DNA of 64,000 bases, taken from an uncultured Eubacterium sp. (GTDB lineage Bacteria > Bacillota > Clostridia > Lachnospirales > Lachnospiraceae). Shown piece after piece: positions 17,908 through 26,287 of this stretch. Under the pieces are notes generated by a model, which was given only the letters and a program-made list of their open reading frames with translations, searched no databases and was not told where the DNA came from. Location of the stretch: positions 75,834-139,833 of the forward strand of contig URYE01000001.1 of the NCBI GenBank assembly GCA_900551945.1. Reading direction: 5' to 3'. Positions within the stretch are counted from its first letter, which is position 1. Each line of letters starts with the position of its first letter. The position numbers and the translations under genes are program-made.

Positions 17908-19500
17908 TTGATAATCAGAAAAGAAAATATCCATGAAAACAGAATAAAATGCAGTAACACAATGCAAATTACACTTGATGATGACTTCAATGTGCCAGAC
18001 AGTAAGCCTGATATAGATAGTATTATAAAAGAAAGAGGAATTGTACATATAGAGTCAGTAAAAAGTGTTGCAGATAAAGCAGATGTTATAGGAGCTTTAG
18101 ATTTTTCACTTTTGTATACAGGTACAGAAAATGATAAACATATACCCGTAAGAATGAATGGCAGTATGGAATTTAATGAAAAGATTAATCTTTCAGAAGA
18201 TGCTGATAATACATATCTAACAGCACAGGCAAGACTTGAGGACATAACAGTAAAGGCAATCAATTCAAGAAAAATAAGTGTAAAAGCAGTAGTATCAATA
18301 ACAGTAGTGAGTGAAGAAATAGAAGATGTATCTGTTGGAAATGACGTTGATGATATAGACGAAAAAGACGATATACAGATACTAAAAAACACTATAAATT
18401 ACTGTCAGTTAGCTGTTAATCAAAAAGACAATCTAAGAATAAAAGAAAGTGTTAATCTAACGGCAGGAAAGCCTAATATAGCACAACTTTTGTGGGAAGA
18501 TATAGACATACGAAGTTTTAATACAAGGCTAGATAATAATTCAATGAACATTACAGGACAAATGAATGTATTTGTGATGTATACAGCACAAGATGATACA
18601 GAGTCAGTACAGTGGTTTGAAACAACAAAGGACTTTGAAGGTACACTTGATATAAGTGGCTGCAATCCAGATATGGTAAGCTATGTAAAATATGGGTTAG
18701 TCAGCACAAATGTAGAAGTAAAGCCTGATTATGATGGAGAAAATAGAGAGATTGCAATTGAACTTGTAATAGATATGGAAGTCAAAGCTTATGAAGAATA
18801 TGAGCAACAGATAATTACAGATATTTATTCGCCGGTTAAAAATGTAACACTTAATGAACAAAAGGCAGTATTAAGACAGCTTCTTACACATAATAATTCT
18901 AAATGCAGAGTATCAGAGCGAGTAAAAGCTGATGAATATGTTAATATGCTTCAAATATGCAATTGTACGGGAATGGCACAGATTGATGATATAAGTTCAG
19001 ATGAAGAAGGAATATTAGTTGAAGGTGCAGTTGTTGTAAATGTATTCTATATAACATCAGACGATAATTCTCCAATGGGAAGTATGCGTACTGCATTACC
19101 ATTTTCACATAAGATACAAGTAAAATGTGATGATATAGAAAAAATGGAGTATACGATTAACCCACTTGTAGAAGATTTAAGCGCAGTAATGACAGGAAGT
19201 GGTGAGATTGAGATAAAGGGAAGTGTATCTCTTGATACAATATGTTTTCAAGCATATAGTGTCAATGGAGTTATGTCGTGTGAGATAACACCATTTCCAG
19301 AAAATGAATTTCTAAAGTTTCCAAGTATAATAGGTTATATAGCAAATGGTGAAGAAACCTTGTGGGAAATAGCAAGAAAAAATCATACGACAACATCATC
19401 AATAAGAAAAAGAAACGGTCAGCTTGTAGAAAAGACAGCAGATGATATGAAAGTTAAAAAAGGTGAGAAGTTATTGCTTGTAAAAGTTGCAAGATTATAG
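17908..19500 (+). CDS. DUF3794 (SPOCS) and LysM domain protein
   Basis: About 530 residues. The first part reads KCSNTMQITLDDDFNVPDSKPDID, a signature seen in clostridial DUF3794/SPOCS proteins. At least two SPOCS-like modules follow (about residues 130-280 and 330-460). A LysM domain ends the protein (GYIANGEETLWEIARKNHTT through KKGEKLLLVKV). LysM binds peptidoglycan or chitin-like glycans; SPOCS domains occur in spore coat or cell-envelope proteins of spore formers. The TTG is chosen because AAAGGAG lies 8 bases before it and homologous proteins begin near this point. No signal peptide is visible, consistent with a spore or coat role. Confidence 0.8.
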   Translation: MIIRKENIHENRIKCSNTMQITLDDDFNVPDSKPDIDSIIKERGIVHIESVKSVADKADVIGALDFSLLYTGTENDKHIPVRMNGSMEFNEKINLSEDADNTYLTAQARLEDITVKAINSRKISVKAVVSITVVSEEIEDVSVGNDVDDIDEKDDIQILKNTINYCQLAVNQKDNLRIKESVNLTAGKPNIAQLLWEDIDIRSFNTRLDNNSMNITGQMNVFVMYTAQDDTESVQWFETTKDFEGTLDISGCNPDMVSYVKYGLVSTNVEVKPDYDGENREIAIELVIDMEVKAYEEYEQQIITDIYSPVKNVTLNEQKAVLRQLLTHNNSKCRVSERVKADEYVNMLQICNCTGMAQIDDISSDEEGILVEGAVVVNVFYITSDDNSPMGSMRTALPFSHKIQVKCDDIEKMEYTINPLVEDLSAVMTGSGEIEIKGSVSLDTICFQAYSVNGVMSCEITPFPENEFLKFPSIIGYIANGEETLWEIARKNHTTTSSIRKRNGQLVEKTADDMKVKKGEKLLLVKVARL

Positions 19501-19530
19501 GAATTAAATAAATTATTTTAGTTAATTTCT

Positions 19531-19551
19531 ATAAAAAACATAGCACATTTT
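19531..19551 (+). other. Left arm of a terminator-like hairpin that has lost its right arm
   Basis: AAAAACATAGCACATTTTT here is the same sequence as the left arm of the complete hairpin at base 22141, but the matching right arm does not follow. The insertion sequence starts about 70 bases later. The arm was probably separated by the IS or by a deletion beside it. Confidence 0.5.
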
Positions 19552-19632
19552 TGTAATTATGATATATCCAATATTAAGTATAAAGACTAACTATTAAAAG
19601 TCAATACCTAAAATGATACAGGGCAAACGCAT

Positions 19633-19677
19633 AAAAAATCCATCTGAAAGTGTTTAACTTTTCAGATGGATTTTTTA
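19633..19677 (-). terminator. Terminator inside the insertion sequence, overlapping the transposase stop codon
   Basis: AAAAAATCCATCTGAAA pairs with TTTTCAGATGGATTTTTT. T runs on both strands make it bidirectional, which would also shield the transposase from outside transcription. Confidence 0.8.
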
Positions 19678-20838
19678 CAATTTAATTTTTTCAAAAATTA
19701 GTTCTTCTATATATTCTAAATATCGGTTATATAGCATACTCATTTTTTTATATGTCATATTCTTCTTTTTATCAAATCTCTTATCTAATTTCATTAAATT
19801 ATAACATATTTTTCTGATTAAAGCCAAATTTTGCATTGCTTTTTCAGCCTTTACTTTACACGCATCTTCACGAAAATGTACATTTAACACCCAATGAAGA
19901 TTATTTTCAATTTCCCAATGTCCTCGTACAATATGTGACATTTCTTCCGATGTCATATCTTCATCTAATATATAATATCTCTTTTCTGTACGTATTTTTC
20001 CATTTACTTCTCGAATACTTTCTACTTTTCCTATCGATTTTAAATTTCTCCAATTATCCTTTCCTGTCAAATACTCTATATCTGCTGAAATCAAGTACTT
20101 TCTTTTTTCTATTCGCCCATGATTTTTCTCGACTGTCTCATATACACTTATATGTTCTAGTTCTTCTTTTTCTGCATAAGAAAAATAGTCTTCGATTTCT
20201 TGATAAAGAATTTTTTGATTCATTTTTACCGAAAGACAATAATGTCCCTTTTGTTCAATTATCTGTTTTGCAATCTCTTTTTGACATCCTATTGCATCAA
20301 TTGTTATGTAACAATCTTTAATATCCAGCTTTTTTAATAGATTTGGAATTTCTTTAATTTCATTTGTCTTTTTTCCTACTTTTAACTGACCTATAGACAA
20401 ACCATAATTTTCTAAATAAGCAGATATAATATACGGAATATTTCCATCTTTTATTGCAGCTGCACGAACAGCCTTTCCATCAATTGCAATACGTTGTACT
20501 TCTAAATCATTAGAATCAGTATTTTTTTGAATTGATGACAGTACATCCTTAATCCAACAATAAAACATTTGCATAAAACTTTCAGGTTCTATAAGTGCAA
20601 ACACCCTAAGTAATGTATCAGCAGAAGGAACGCCATGTTTTAAATCCAACATTTTTGTAAAATATTCTTCTTGAAGTTTCATAAAAAACGCCATATTTTC
20701 TGCATCTGTATAACTACATAAAACAGCATAAATACTCATTACTATAATATTACTAAGCTCATGTTTTAAACCACGATTATCTCTGCTATCTAGTAGCTTT
20801 GAAAAATACATTTTCATTTCCATCATAAAAATCACCAC
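19675..20838 (-). CDS. ISAs1-family transposase
   Basis: A 387-residue DDE transposase without visible frameshift. Conserved pieces are AIDGKAVRAA (first Asp), CYITIDAIGCQKEIAKQI (second Asp) and RGHWEIENNLHWVLNVHFRED (Glu), in the order expected for ISAs1/H-repeat enzymes. The N-terminus resembles the DDE_Tnp_1-associated domain (LKHELSNIIVMSIYAVLCSY). The longest frame starts at a GTG; an ATG four codons later is equally possible. It is the only IS in the window. Confidence 0.92.
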   Translation of the reverse strand: MVIFMMEMKMYFSKLLDSRDNRGLKHELSNIIVMSIYAVLCSYTDAENMAFFMKLQEEYFTKMLDLKHGVPSADTLLRVFALIEPESFMQMFYCWIKDVLSSIQKNTDSNDLEVQRIAIDGKAVRAAAIKDGNIPYIISAYLENYGLSIGQLKVGKKTNEIKEIPNLLKKLDIKDCYITIDAIGCQKEIAKQIIEQKGHYCLSVKMNQKILYQEIEDYFSYAEKEELEHISVYETVEKNHGRIEKRKYLISADIEYLTGKDNWRNLKSIGKVESIREVNGKIRTEKRYYILDEDMTSEEMSHIVRGHWEIENNLHWVLNVHFREDACKVKAEKAMQNLALIRKICYNLMKLDKRFDKKKNMTYKKMSMLYNRYLEYIEELIFEKIKL

Positions 20839-20903
20839 TTTTCTTTTATTATAACCGAAAAGTGATGATTTTGAAAGTAATTATTTTTTATGCGGTTGCC
20901 ATG

Positions 20904-21215
20904 AGAAGTCAGGCTGTTAATGTAAAGATTGAAGAAACAACAAAGCCACTTGCAATAAGTGCCACAAAGAAAGAAGCTGATAAGACAGTAACATTTACAG
21001 CAAATGGAACAGGCGGAAGTGGAAAGTATGCATATAAGTTCTTAATCTACAACCCAACAACAAAACAGTGGGCAAAGATACAAGACTTTAGTGCTACAAG
21101 CAAACTCACATGGAAAGCAGGAAGTGCGGGAGAGCGACAGTTCTATGTAGATGTAAAAGATAAGAATGGCAATACAGTAAGAAGTTCAGTTATGAATGTA
21201 AATACAACTAAGTAA
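20904..21215 (+). pseudogene. C-terminal domain of a secreted surface protein, decapitated by the IS
   Basis: The frame continues from IS sequence into about 100 residues reading KPLAISATKKEADKTVTF, then GSGKYAYKFLIYNPTTKQW and GERQFYVDVKDKNGNTVRSS. This is an Ig-like/triple-tyrosine (Y_Y_Y)-type module that is usually the last repeat of large clostridial cell-wall hydrolases and adhesins. The N-terminal part, including any signal peptide, is absent, and the sequence left of the IS does not supply it. ATG codons at bases 20862 and 20901 lie in or at the edge of the IS and could give a short leaderless product. Confidence 0.65.
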
Positions 21216-21246
21216 TATTTTTACAATATTATCTAAAAATTAATCA

Positions 21247-21289
21247 AAATGGGATATAGCACTAAAGGTAGTGTTATGTCCCATTTTTT
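21247..21289 (+). terminator. Terminator after the surface-protein remnant
   Basis: AAAATGGGATATAGCAC pairs with GTGTTATGTCCCATTTT with one G-U pair, followed by T residues. Confidence 0.8.
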
Positions 21290-21493
21290 CAAATTAGGCC
21301 AATGACTAGCCAAAGCAAAGCTTATATTTGCACAAGACTTTGACGACCGTTTTGCGTAAATTGAAATTATGCTATGTTTTTTATGCTGATTAATTTATTA
21401 ATTATATATAATATATATTAAATATTTACAATATTGGAACTTTGTGATATAATAAATAAAAAGTGATTATAAATATACAAAGGAGTATAGTAT

Positions 21494-21861
21494 TTGAATA
21501 CCGAATTAACTAATTCAATAAATGCTACAAGTGAAGAAGCACAGTATGATGCTAGTGCCAAAAGGCTATTAAGTCAAAAAAATATACTAGCTCATATACT
21601 TATAAATACTGTAGATGAATTTAAGGGAATAAATATGATATTCCTATAGAAGAAAAGTTTAGAGAGGAAGTGGATATTATGTGTAATTTAAGTCAGGGTG
21701 TAAAAGAAAAAGGAATAGCCATAGGCGAAGAACGTGGCAAAACTATAGGTGAAGCTTCCTTGATAAAAACTATGTATAATAATGGATTAACTCCTGAGCA
21801 GATATCAAAGATGACAAGTAAAAGTATTGATGATATAAATGCTATACTTGAAGTTGAATAA
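21494..21861 (+). pseudogene. Rpn-family nuclease/transposase-like gene with internal deletion and frameshift
   Basis: AAAGGAG precedes a TTG start. The first 46 residues contain AQYDASAKRLLSQKNILAHI, then LINTVDEFKGI, the usual N-terminus of Lachnospiraceae Rpn-like proteins, and then stop at base 21649. From about base 21638 another frame resumes with YDIPIEEKFREEVDIMCNLSQ and runs to the normal C-terminus (GVKEKGIAIGEERGK, then TMYNNGLTPEQISKMTSKS). About 150-200 residues of nuclease core are missing. The two ends together show that a single gene collapsed by internal deletion. Confidence 0.75.
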
Positions 21862-21911
21862 TTTAATGTGAGTTTGGCAAATAAAAATAGGTTGTTTAAA
21901 TATATAAAGGA

Positions 21912-22112
21912 ATGATAATGATGACAATAGGAGATTTTTTAAGGGTTACAACAGCAGATGATTATTTTACTGTAATTATTAGTAGTGGAGAAAAAACATT
22001 ATATTATGGATATGAAAATGAAGTACCAGATGAGATTAAATCTCTAAAAATTACAGAAATTTATATTAATTGGGATGATGAAGTCGTTGCAATTGAAGTA
22101 AGCGAAAAATAG
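21912..22112 (+). CDS. Small hypothetical protein
   Basis: Up to 66 residues, no family recognised. It is acidic, with alternating short hydrophobic strands (DYFTVIISSGEKTLYYGYENE, then LKITEIYINWDDEVVAIEV), suggesting a small beta-rich cytoplasmic protein. AAAGG precedes the ATG cluster; starts at bases 21912, 21918 and 21921 are all possible. It may belong with the collapsed Rpn gene upstream. Confidence 0.5.
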   Translation: MIMMTIGDFLRVTTADDYFTVIISSGEKTLYYGYENEVPDEIKSLKITEIYINWDDEVVAIEVSEK

Positions 22113-22140
22113 TTAAAATTTTATTTGACGTGAGTTCAAC

Positions 22141-22220
22141 AAAAACATAGCACATTTTTAGAATGATATGCTAACTATCAATTGGATAGAGCATTTCATA
22201 AAAAGTGTGCTATGTTTTTT
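22141..22220. terminator. Bidirectional terminator between the small gene and nadC
   Basis: AAAAACATAGCACATTTTT pairs with AAAAAGTGTGCTATGTTTTT, with an additional inner ATGCT/AGCAT pairing. T runs lie on both strands, so it can end the nad operon as well as the plus-strand gene. Confidence 0.8.
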
Positions 22221-22298
22221 GTGGCTCTTTGTCAGGAGTGTGGGTAAAAGTCCCATGTTTTTGTATAATAGTAGATTTATTTTTCGATAGCTTTTAAT

Positions 22299-23153
22299 TT
22301 AATCAATCGCATGTAAATTCTTAAGTGAAATATCCATAATAGGAGCTGAATGTGTTAATGCGCCACTTGAGATATAGTCAACACCTATACTTGTAAGACG
22401 TTTTATATTTTCAAGTGTAACATTTCCTGAACACTCAGTCTTAGCACGACCGTCAATAATCTTAATTGCTTCTGTCATCATATCAGTTGACATATTGTCA
22501 AGCATAATAATATCTGCGCCAGCTTCAACGGCTTCACGAACTTGGTCAAGGTTTTCAACTTCAACTTCAATCTTTCTTACAAATGGAGCATATTCCTTTG
22601 CCATTTTAACAGCATTAGTAACACTTCCGGCTGCACCAATGTGATTATCCTTTAATAATACACCATCAGAAAGATTGTAACGGTGATTATGACCACCACC
22701 TGCTTTAACTGCATATTTTTCAAAAATACGCATATTAGGAGTAGTCTTTCTAGTATCAAGAAGTTTTGTGTTAGTTCCTTCTAACAATTGTGCTACATTG
22801 TGAGTATAAGTTGCAATTCCACTCATACGTTGTAAATAGTTAAGAGCAGTACGTTCACCTGATAATAATACTCGTATATCACCTCGAACAACAGCCATAA
22901 GTTGACCGTTGCTTACTTTGTCAGAGTCTTTGCAATACATTTCAAATTCTGTGTTTTCATCTAATAATTCAAATACTCGTTTGAAAACATCAAGACCAGC
23001 GATAATACCGTCTTGTTTACATATAAGTGATACTTCACCTTTTTGATAATGTGGCATAACAGCATTAGTTGTTACGTCTTCACTAGAAATATCTTCGGCA
23101 AGTGCCATTTGTATAAGTTTATCAGCATTTAACTTCATTGTTATGTTGTTCAT
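22299..23153 (-). CDS. nadC: Nicotinate-nucleotide pyrophosphorylase (quinolinate phosphoribosyltransferase)
   Basis: A 284-residue enzyme converting quinolinate and PRPP to nicotinic acid mononucleotide, CO2 and PPi. Typical motifs are ERTALNYLQRMSGIAT, LLDTRKTTPNMR, KAGGGHNHRYNLSDGVLLKD, EVEVENLDQ and the C-terminal VDYISSGALTHS. Its start overlaps the end of nadB by 32 bases, implying co-transcription and coupled translation. AAAGGA lies 14 bases before the ATG; the Met four codons later is an alternative. Confidence 0.96.
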   Translation of the reverse strand: MNNITMKLNADKLIQMALAEDISSEDVTTNAVMPHYQKGEVSLICKQDGIIAGLDVFKRVFELLDENTEFEMYCKDSDKVSNGQLMAVVRGDIRVLLSGERTALNYLQRMSGIATYTHNVAQLLEGTNTKLLDTRKTTPNMRIFEKYAVKAGGGHNHRYNLSDGVLLKDNHIGAAGSVTNAVKMAKEYAPFVRKIEVEVENLDQVREAVEAGADIIMLDNMSTDMMTEAIKIIDGRAKTECSGNVTLENIKRLTSIGVDYISSGALTHSAPIMDISLKNLHAID

Positions 23154-24498
23154 GTTCTTTTTTCATCCTTTCGATTTCGTCTAAAACGATTTTTTTATAG
23201 TAAGCTGTGAGCTTGTCATAGTCTTTGTAAATGTCAAAATTCATATTCTTAATAATAGAAACAGCCATATCATGTGAAGTAGGTTGTGTATTTACTTCTT
23301 GACTATTCATATTTTTTATTATATCTTTTGCGGCACGTTTTGCAAATACAAGGCTTTCAAGTAAAGAATTACTTGCAAGACGATTTTTGCCATGAACGCC
23401 ATTACAACTTGTTTCACCGGCAGCATATAATCTATTCATGCTTGTCTTGCTGTAACGATTAACGTCAACACCACCCATAAAGTAATGTTGCGCAGGCACA
23501 ACTGGAATAGGTTCTTTTGTAGCATCATAACCTTCTTCAAGGCAACGCTCGTATATATTAGGAAAATGGTGTAATATATCTTCTTTAGGAATTGGAGCAA
23601 GAGAAAGCCATACACAAGGCTTGTCATCTTTTTCCATCTGTTCTTTAATAGCATTTGCAACAACATCTCGAGGAAGTAATTCGTCAACAAATCTTTCGCC
23701 TGCATTGTTAAGAAGAAGTGCGCCCTCACCACGAACGGACTCTGAGATTAAAAATCTTCTGCCAGCAGTTTTAGAATAGAGTGTTGTTGGATGTATTTGT
23801 ATATAGTCTGGGTTTTGAAGCTTAATGTCATGCTTTAAAGAAATGGCAAGTGCATCACCAGTTAGATGACTAAAGTTAGTTGAATTGTCAAAAAGACCAC
23901 CAATTCCACCACAAGCCCATATTGTATAATCTCCGGTTATAGTAATAAGCTGGTTAGGTTCTTTGTTAGAACGGCATATAATACCATAACATGAGTTGTC
24001 TTTTTCAATTATATCAAGCATTGTCATTTCTTCAATAAGAGTGACATTTTCTAATTTTTTTACTTGCTCAAGCAAATGACTTGTTATTTCTTTTCCAGTG
24101 ATATCTTCGTGGAAAAGTATTCTAGGAGTAGAGTGTGCGCCTTCTCTTGTAAATGCTAAAGAACCGTCGTCATTTCTTTTAAAGTCAACTCCAAAATATA
24201 TTAAATCGTTAATTACATCTTGTGAAGAACGTATCATAATGTCGACAGAGTCTTTGTTATTTTCATAGTGACCTGCACGCATTGTATCTTCAAAATAACT
24301 GTCGTAATCGTTATCATTTTTTAATACGCATATTCCGCCTTGAGCAAGAAATGAGTCACTACTTTCAAGGTCCGACTTAGTTATCATAACTATTTTTTTA
24401 TCACGAGGCAGGTTAAGTGCAGCATAAAGACCAGATACACCAGTACCTACAATAATAACATCTGCTTGTATATTTAATTTGATATTATAATTAGCCAT
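23122..24498 (-). CDS. nadB: L-aspartate oxidase
   Basis: A 458-residue flavoenzyme producing iminoaspartate from L-aspartate for NadA. The FAD-binding motif is IIVGTGVSGLYAAL. The succinate-dehydrogenase-like signature includes SESVRGEGALLLNNAGERFV and the catalytic-site RDVVANAI. HYFMGGVDVN and AAGETSCNGVHGKNRLASNS follow. The C-terminal helical domain is shorter than in E. coli NadB, as is common in clostridia. CGGAGGAG lies 4-5 bases before the ATG. Confidence 0.95.
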   Translation of the reverse strand: MANYNIKLNIQADVIIVGTGVSGLYAALNLPRDKKIVMITKSDLESSDSFLAQGGICVLKNDNDYDSYFEDTMRAGHYENNKDSVDIMIRSSQDVINDLIYFGVDFKRNDDGSLAFTREGAHSTPRILFHEDITGKEITSHLLEQVKKLENVTLIEEMTMLDIIEKDNSCYGIICRSNKEPNQLITITGDYTIWACGGIGGLFDNSTNFSHLTGDALAISLKHDIKLQNPDYIQIHPTTLYSKTAGRRFLISESVRGEGALLLNNAGERFVDELLPRDVVANAIKEQMEKDDKPCVWLSLAPIPKEDILHHFPNIYERCLEEGYDATKEPIPVVPAQHYFMGGVDVNRYSKTSMNRLYAAGETSCNGVHGKNRLASNSLLESLVFAKRAAKDIIKNMNSQEVNTQPTSHDMAVSIIKNMNFDIYKDYDKLTAYYKKIVLDEIERMKKEHEQHNNEVKC

Positions 24499-24602
24499 AA
24501 TTCTCCTCCGTTCTGCTATATATGTTTACAACACAAATAGTAGGCAAATCAGATATTTTTAATCTATTTTGTTACTTGTTTATTTGATTTAATAACGTGA
24601 AA

Positions 24603-25511
24603 CTATTTTGCAAGCTCTAACATTCTTGTAAGTGGTATACTAGCCTTTTGCCTTACTTCGTCAGATACTTCCACGACATTATCTTCATTTATAAGTACAT
24701 CTCTTACTTTTTCAAGAGTGACTTTTTTCATATTAGGACAGAATTGGCGGATACCTACAGAGTAGAATTTTTTGTTAGGATTTTTCATTGTAAGCTCATG
24801 TAAAACGCCCATTTCTGTACATATGATAAATTCAGAAGCGTCACTATTTGTAGCAAAGTCGATAATTCCGGAAGTGCTTCCTATATAATCAGCAAGTTCA
24901 AGTACGTCCATTGTACATTCTGGGTGAACAAGAACTAATGCGTTAGGTTTTGCATTTTTGGCTTTTAAGACGTTTTCTTTAGTAATGCTTTTATGAACGT
25001 GGCAGAAGCCATCGTTGAATATAAAGTTCTTTTCTGGCACGAGTGAAGCTATGTATCTGCCTAGATTTTCGTCTGGTATAAAGAAAATGTTTTTATTAGG
25101 AAGTGCTTTAACAATTTTTAACGCATTAGATGAAGTTACGCACACATCTGAATGAATTTTTAATTCGGCAGTTGAGTTGATGTAGCACACTACTGCAAGG
25201 TCATCGTATTCGCTTCTTAACTTTTCAATGTAGTCGATATCTGCCATGTGTGCCATAGGACAGTTTGCAAGATTATCTGGCATAAGTACGAGTTTATCTG
25301 GATTAAGAATTTTGGCACTTTCACCCATAAAGGAAACGCCACAAAATACGATTACTTGTTCTGAAACTTCTGTTGCTTTTTTGCTAAGGTAGTAGGAGTC
25401 GCCAATGTAATCAGCTATATCTTGTACTTCATCATTTACATAATAATGTGCTAGTATAACTGCATTTTTTTCTTTTTTTAAACGTTTTATCTCATCAATT
25501 ACAGATTGCAT
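24603..25511 (-). CDS. nadA: Quinolinate synthase A
   Basis: An iron-sulfur enzyme of about 302 residues joining iminoaspartate and dihydroxyacetone phosphate to quinolinate. The N-terminal AVILAHYYVNDEVQDIADYIGDS-type region is present in two overlapping pieces. Three cluster cysteines are visible: ANCPMAHMAD, the conserved HPECTMDV, and IRQFCPNMKK. I place the start at the fifth codon of the longest frame because ATGGAGGAATTTATG contains the GGAGG ribosome site. Gene order A-B-C on one strand indicates a nad operon. No nad repressor gene or NAD-type riboswitch was recognised in the leader. Confidence 0.95.
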   Translation of the reverse strand: MQSVIDEIKRLKKEKNAVILAHYYVNDEVQDIADYIGDSYYLSKKATEVSEQVIVFCGVSFMGESAKILNPDKLVLMPDNLANCPMAHMADIDYIEKLRSEYDDLAVVCYINSTAELKIHSDVCVTSSNALKIVKALPNKNIFFIPDENLGRYIASLVPEKNFIFNDGFCHVHKSITKENVLKAKNAKPNALVLVHPECTMDVLELADYIGSTSGIIDFATNSDASEFIICTEMGVLHELTMKNPNKKFYSVGIRQFCPNMKKVTLEKVRDVLINEDNVVEVSDEVRQKASIPLTRMLELAK

Positions 25512-25775
25512 AAATTCCTCCATTTGTGTAATGTCAATATTATGTAGAAATTAATAAATAAAATATTTTTTATAAATTTAAGTTTAAGTATATATTAGTT
25601 ATTTTGTTATGATTGGTTTGTAAAATAAACGGGGATTTACTTATATTTTACATAAACTAACATTAAATTCATTTTTCGTTGTATTATAACACTTGTGTTT
25701 ACATCTGACAAGACAGAAGTAAAGATTTGTGTAAAATTTGTGGTTTGTGAGAGTGGTGTGTTGTTTGGTTGTGGG

Positions 25776-25926
25776 GATAGCAGTAAGTATATAAACACAC
25801 ACACCAGTAAAAGTACAATAAACTATATTTGTATGCCATTATCGAACAGGGGTGTTCGCTATTGTCATACAAATATAGCCTATTGTTCTTTTAATGGTGC
25901 ATTTAGTTTATATACTTACTGCTATC
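25776..25926 (+). repeat. Palindromic intergenic element between divergent nadA and the HTH gene
   Basis: The outer stem starts GATAGCAGTAAGTATATAAA and its perfect 21-base complement closes the element. The conserved block CACACCAGTAAAAGTACA faces TTCTTTTAATGGTGCATTTA. The inner stem CAATAAACTATATTTGTATG faces CATACAAATATAGCCTATTG, with two mismatches. The tip holds CGAACA AGGG-type TGTTCG. This copy is in an upstream region, not at a gene end, so it is not simply a terminator. Confidence 0.85.
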
Positions 25927-26000
25927 TTACAAAACTTTCGTTTACCTCCTAAAGTGAAGCCACAACTTTGTAGGGGGAATGGGAGTGTTAATGGGAAATC

Positions 26001-26051
26001 ACGCATTGCGTTCTAGTGGGTTTTGTGGTATGATATTTAAAACGCATTGCG
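26001..26051 (+). promoter_or_regulatory. Promoter of the HTH-recQ operon with paired operator-like sites
   Basis: TTGCGT and TATGAT are separated by exactly 17 bases. The sequence ACGCATTGCG occurs twice: once over the -35 box (26001-26010) and once just downstream of the -10 box (26042-26051). Each is a near-perfect CGCA-N-TGCG dyad. Such paired sites around a promoter are typical of repressor operators. The encoded small HTH protein is the obvious candidate, but binding is inferred. Confidence 0.65.
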
Positions 26052-26080
26052 AGATTAACATTTTAAAGTGAGGAATTATA

Positions 26081-26287
26081 ATGGATACGGCATCAAGTAT
26101 TAAAAAGATAAGATTAGAGGCTGGACTTAGCCGAAAGGAATTTTCTGAGCATACAGGTATTCCAGTAAGAACACTTGAAGATTGGGAGGCTGGAAGACGT
26201 AACCCACCTAATTATATACCCAAACTTATTGCATATCAGTTCAAGTATGAGAAAATGATAAGAGAACAGGAGAACAAGGGTGAATAA
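26081..26287 (+). CDS. Small XRE-type helix-turn-helix regulator
   Basis: A 68-residue protein that is essentially one Cro/C1-type HTH domain: IKKIRLEAGLSRKEFSEHTG, then IPVRTLEDWEAGRRNPP. A short basic/acidic tail follows. GAGG lies before the ATG. Its last 8 bases overlap the GTG start of recQ, so the two are translated together. It most likely regulates its own promoter, where paired dyads are found. Confidence 0.8.
   Translation: MDTASSIKKIRLEAGLSRKEFSEHTGIPVRTLEDWEAGRRNPPNYIPKLIAYQFKYEKMIREQENKGE

Larger units (their letters stand above)
19619..20903 (-). mobile_element. ISAs1-family insertion sequence, apparently complete
   Basis: About 1285 bp. The left end CAGGGCAAACGCATAA and the right end TTATGCGGTTGCCATG are inverted copies matching at 14 of 16 positions, and CAGGG-type ends fit the ISAs1 (H-repeat) family. 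It encodes one intact transposase on the minus strand. The bases just outside the two ends (AAATGATA and AGAAGTCA) do not form a direct repeat. This implies an adjacent deletion or recombination after insertion, or that the true ends differ slightly. Confidence 0.8.

Noticed and set aside
25524..25775. NAD-responsive riboswitch or NiaR operator before nadA
   Set aside because: I looked for conserved hairpins or a clear dyad in the leader and saw only AT-rich sequence before the palindromic element.
25776..25926. CRISPR array or CRISPR-like repeat
   Set aside because: Copies are single, kilobases apart, and not tandem with spacers; no cas genes are present.
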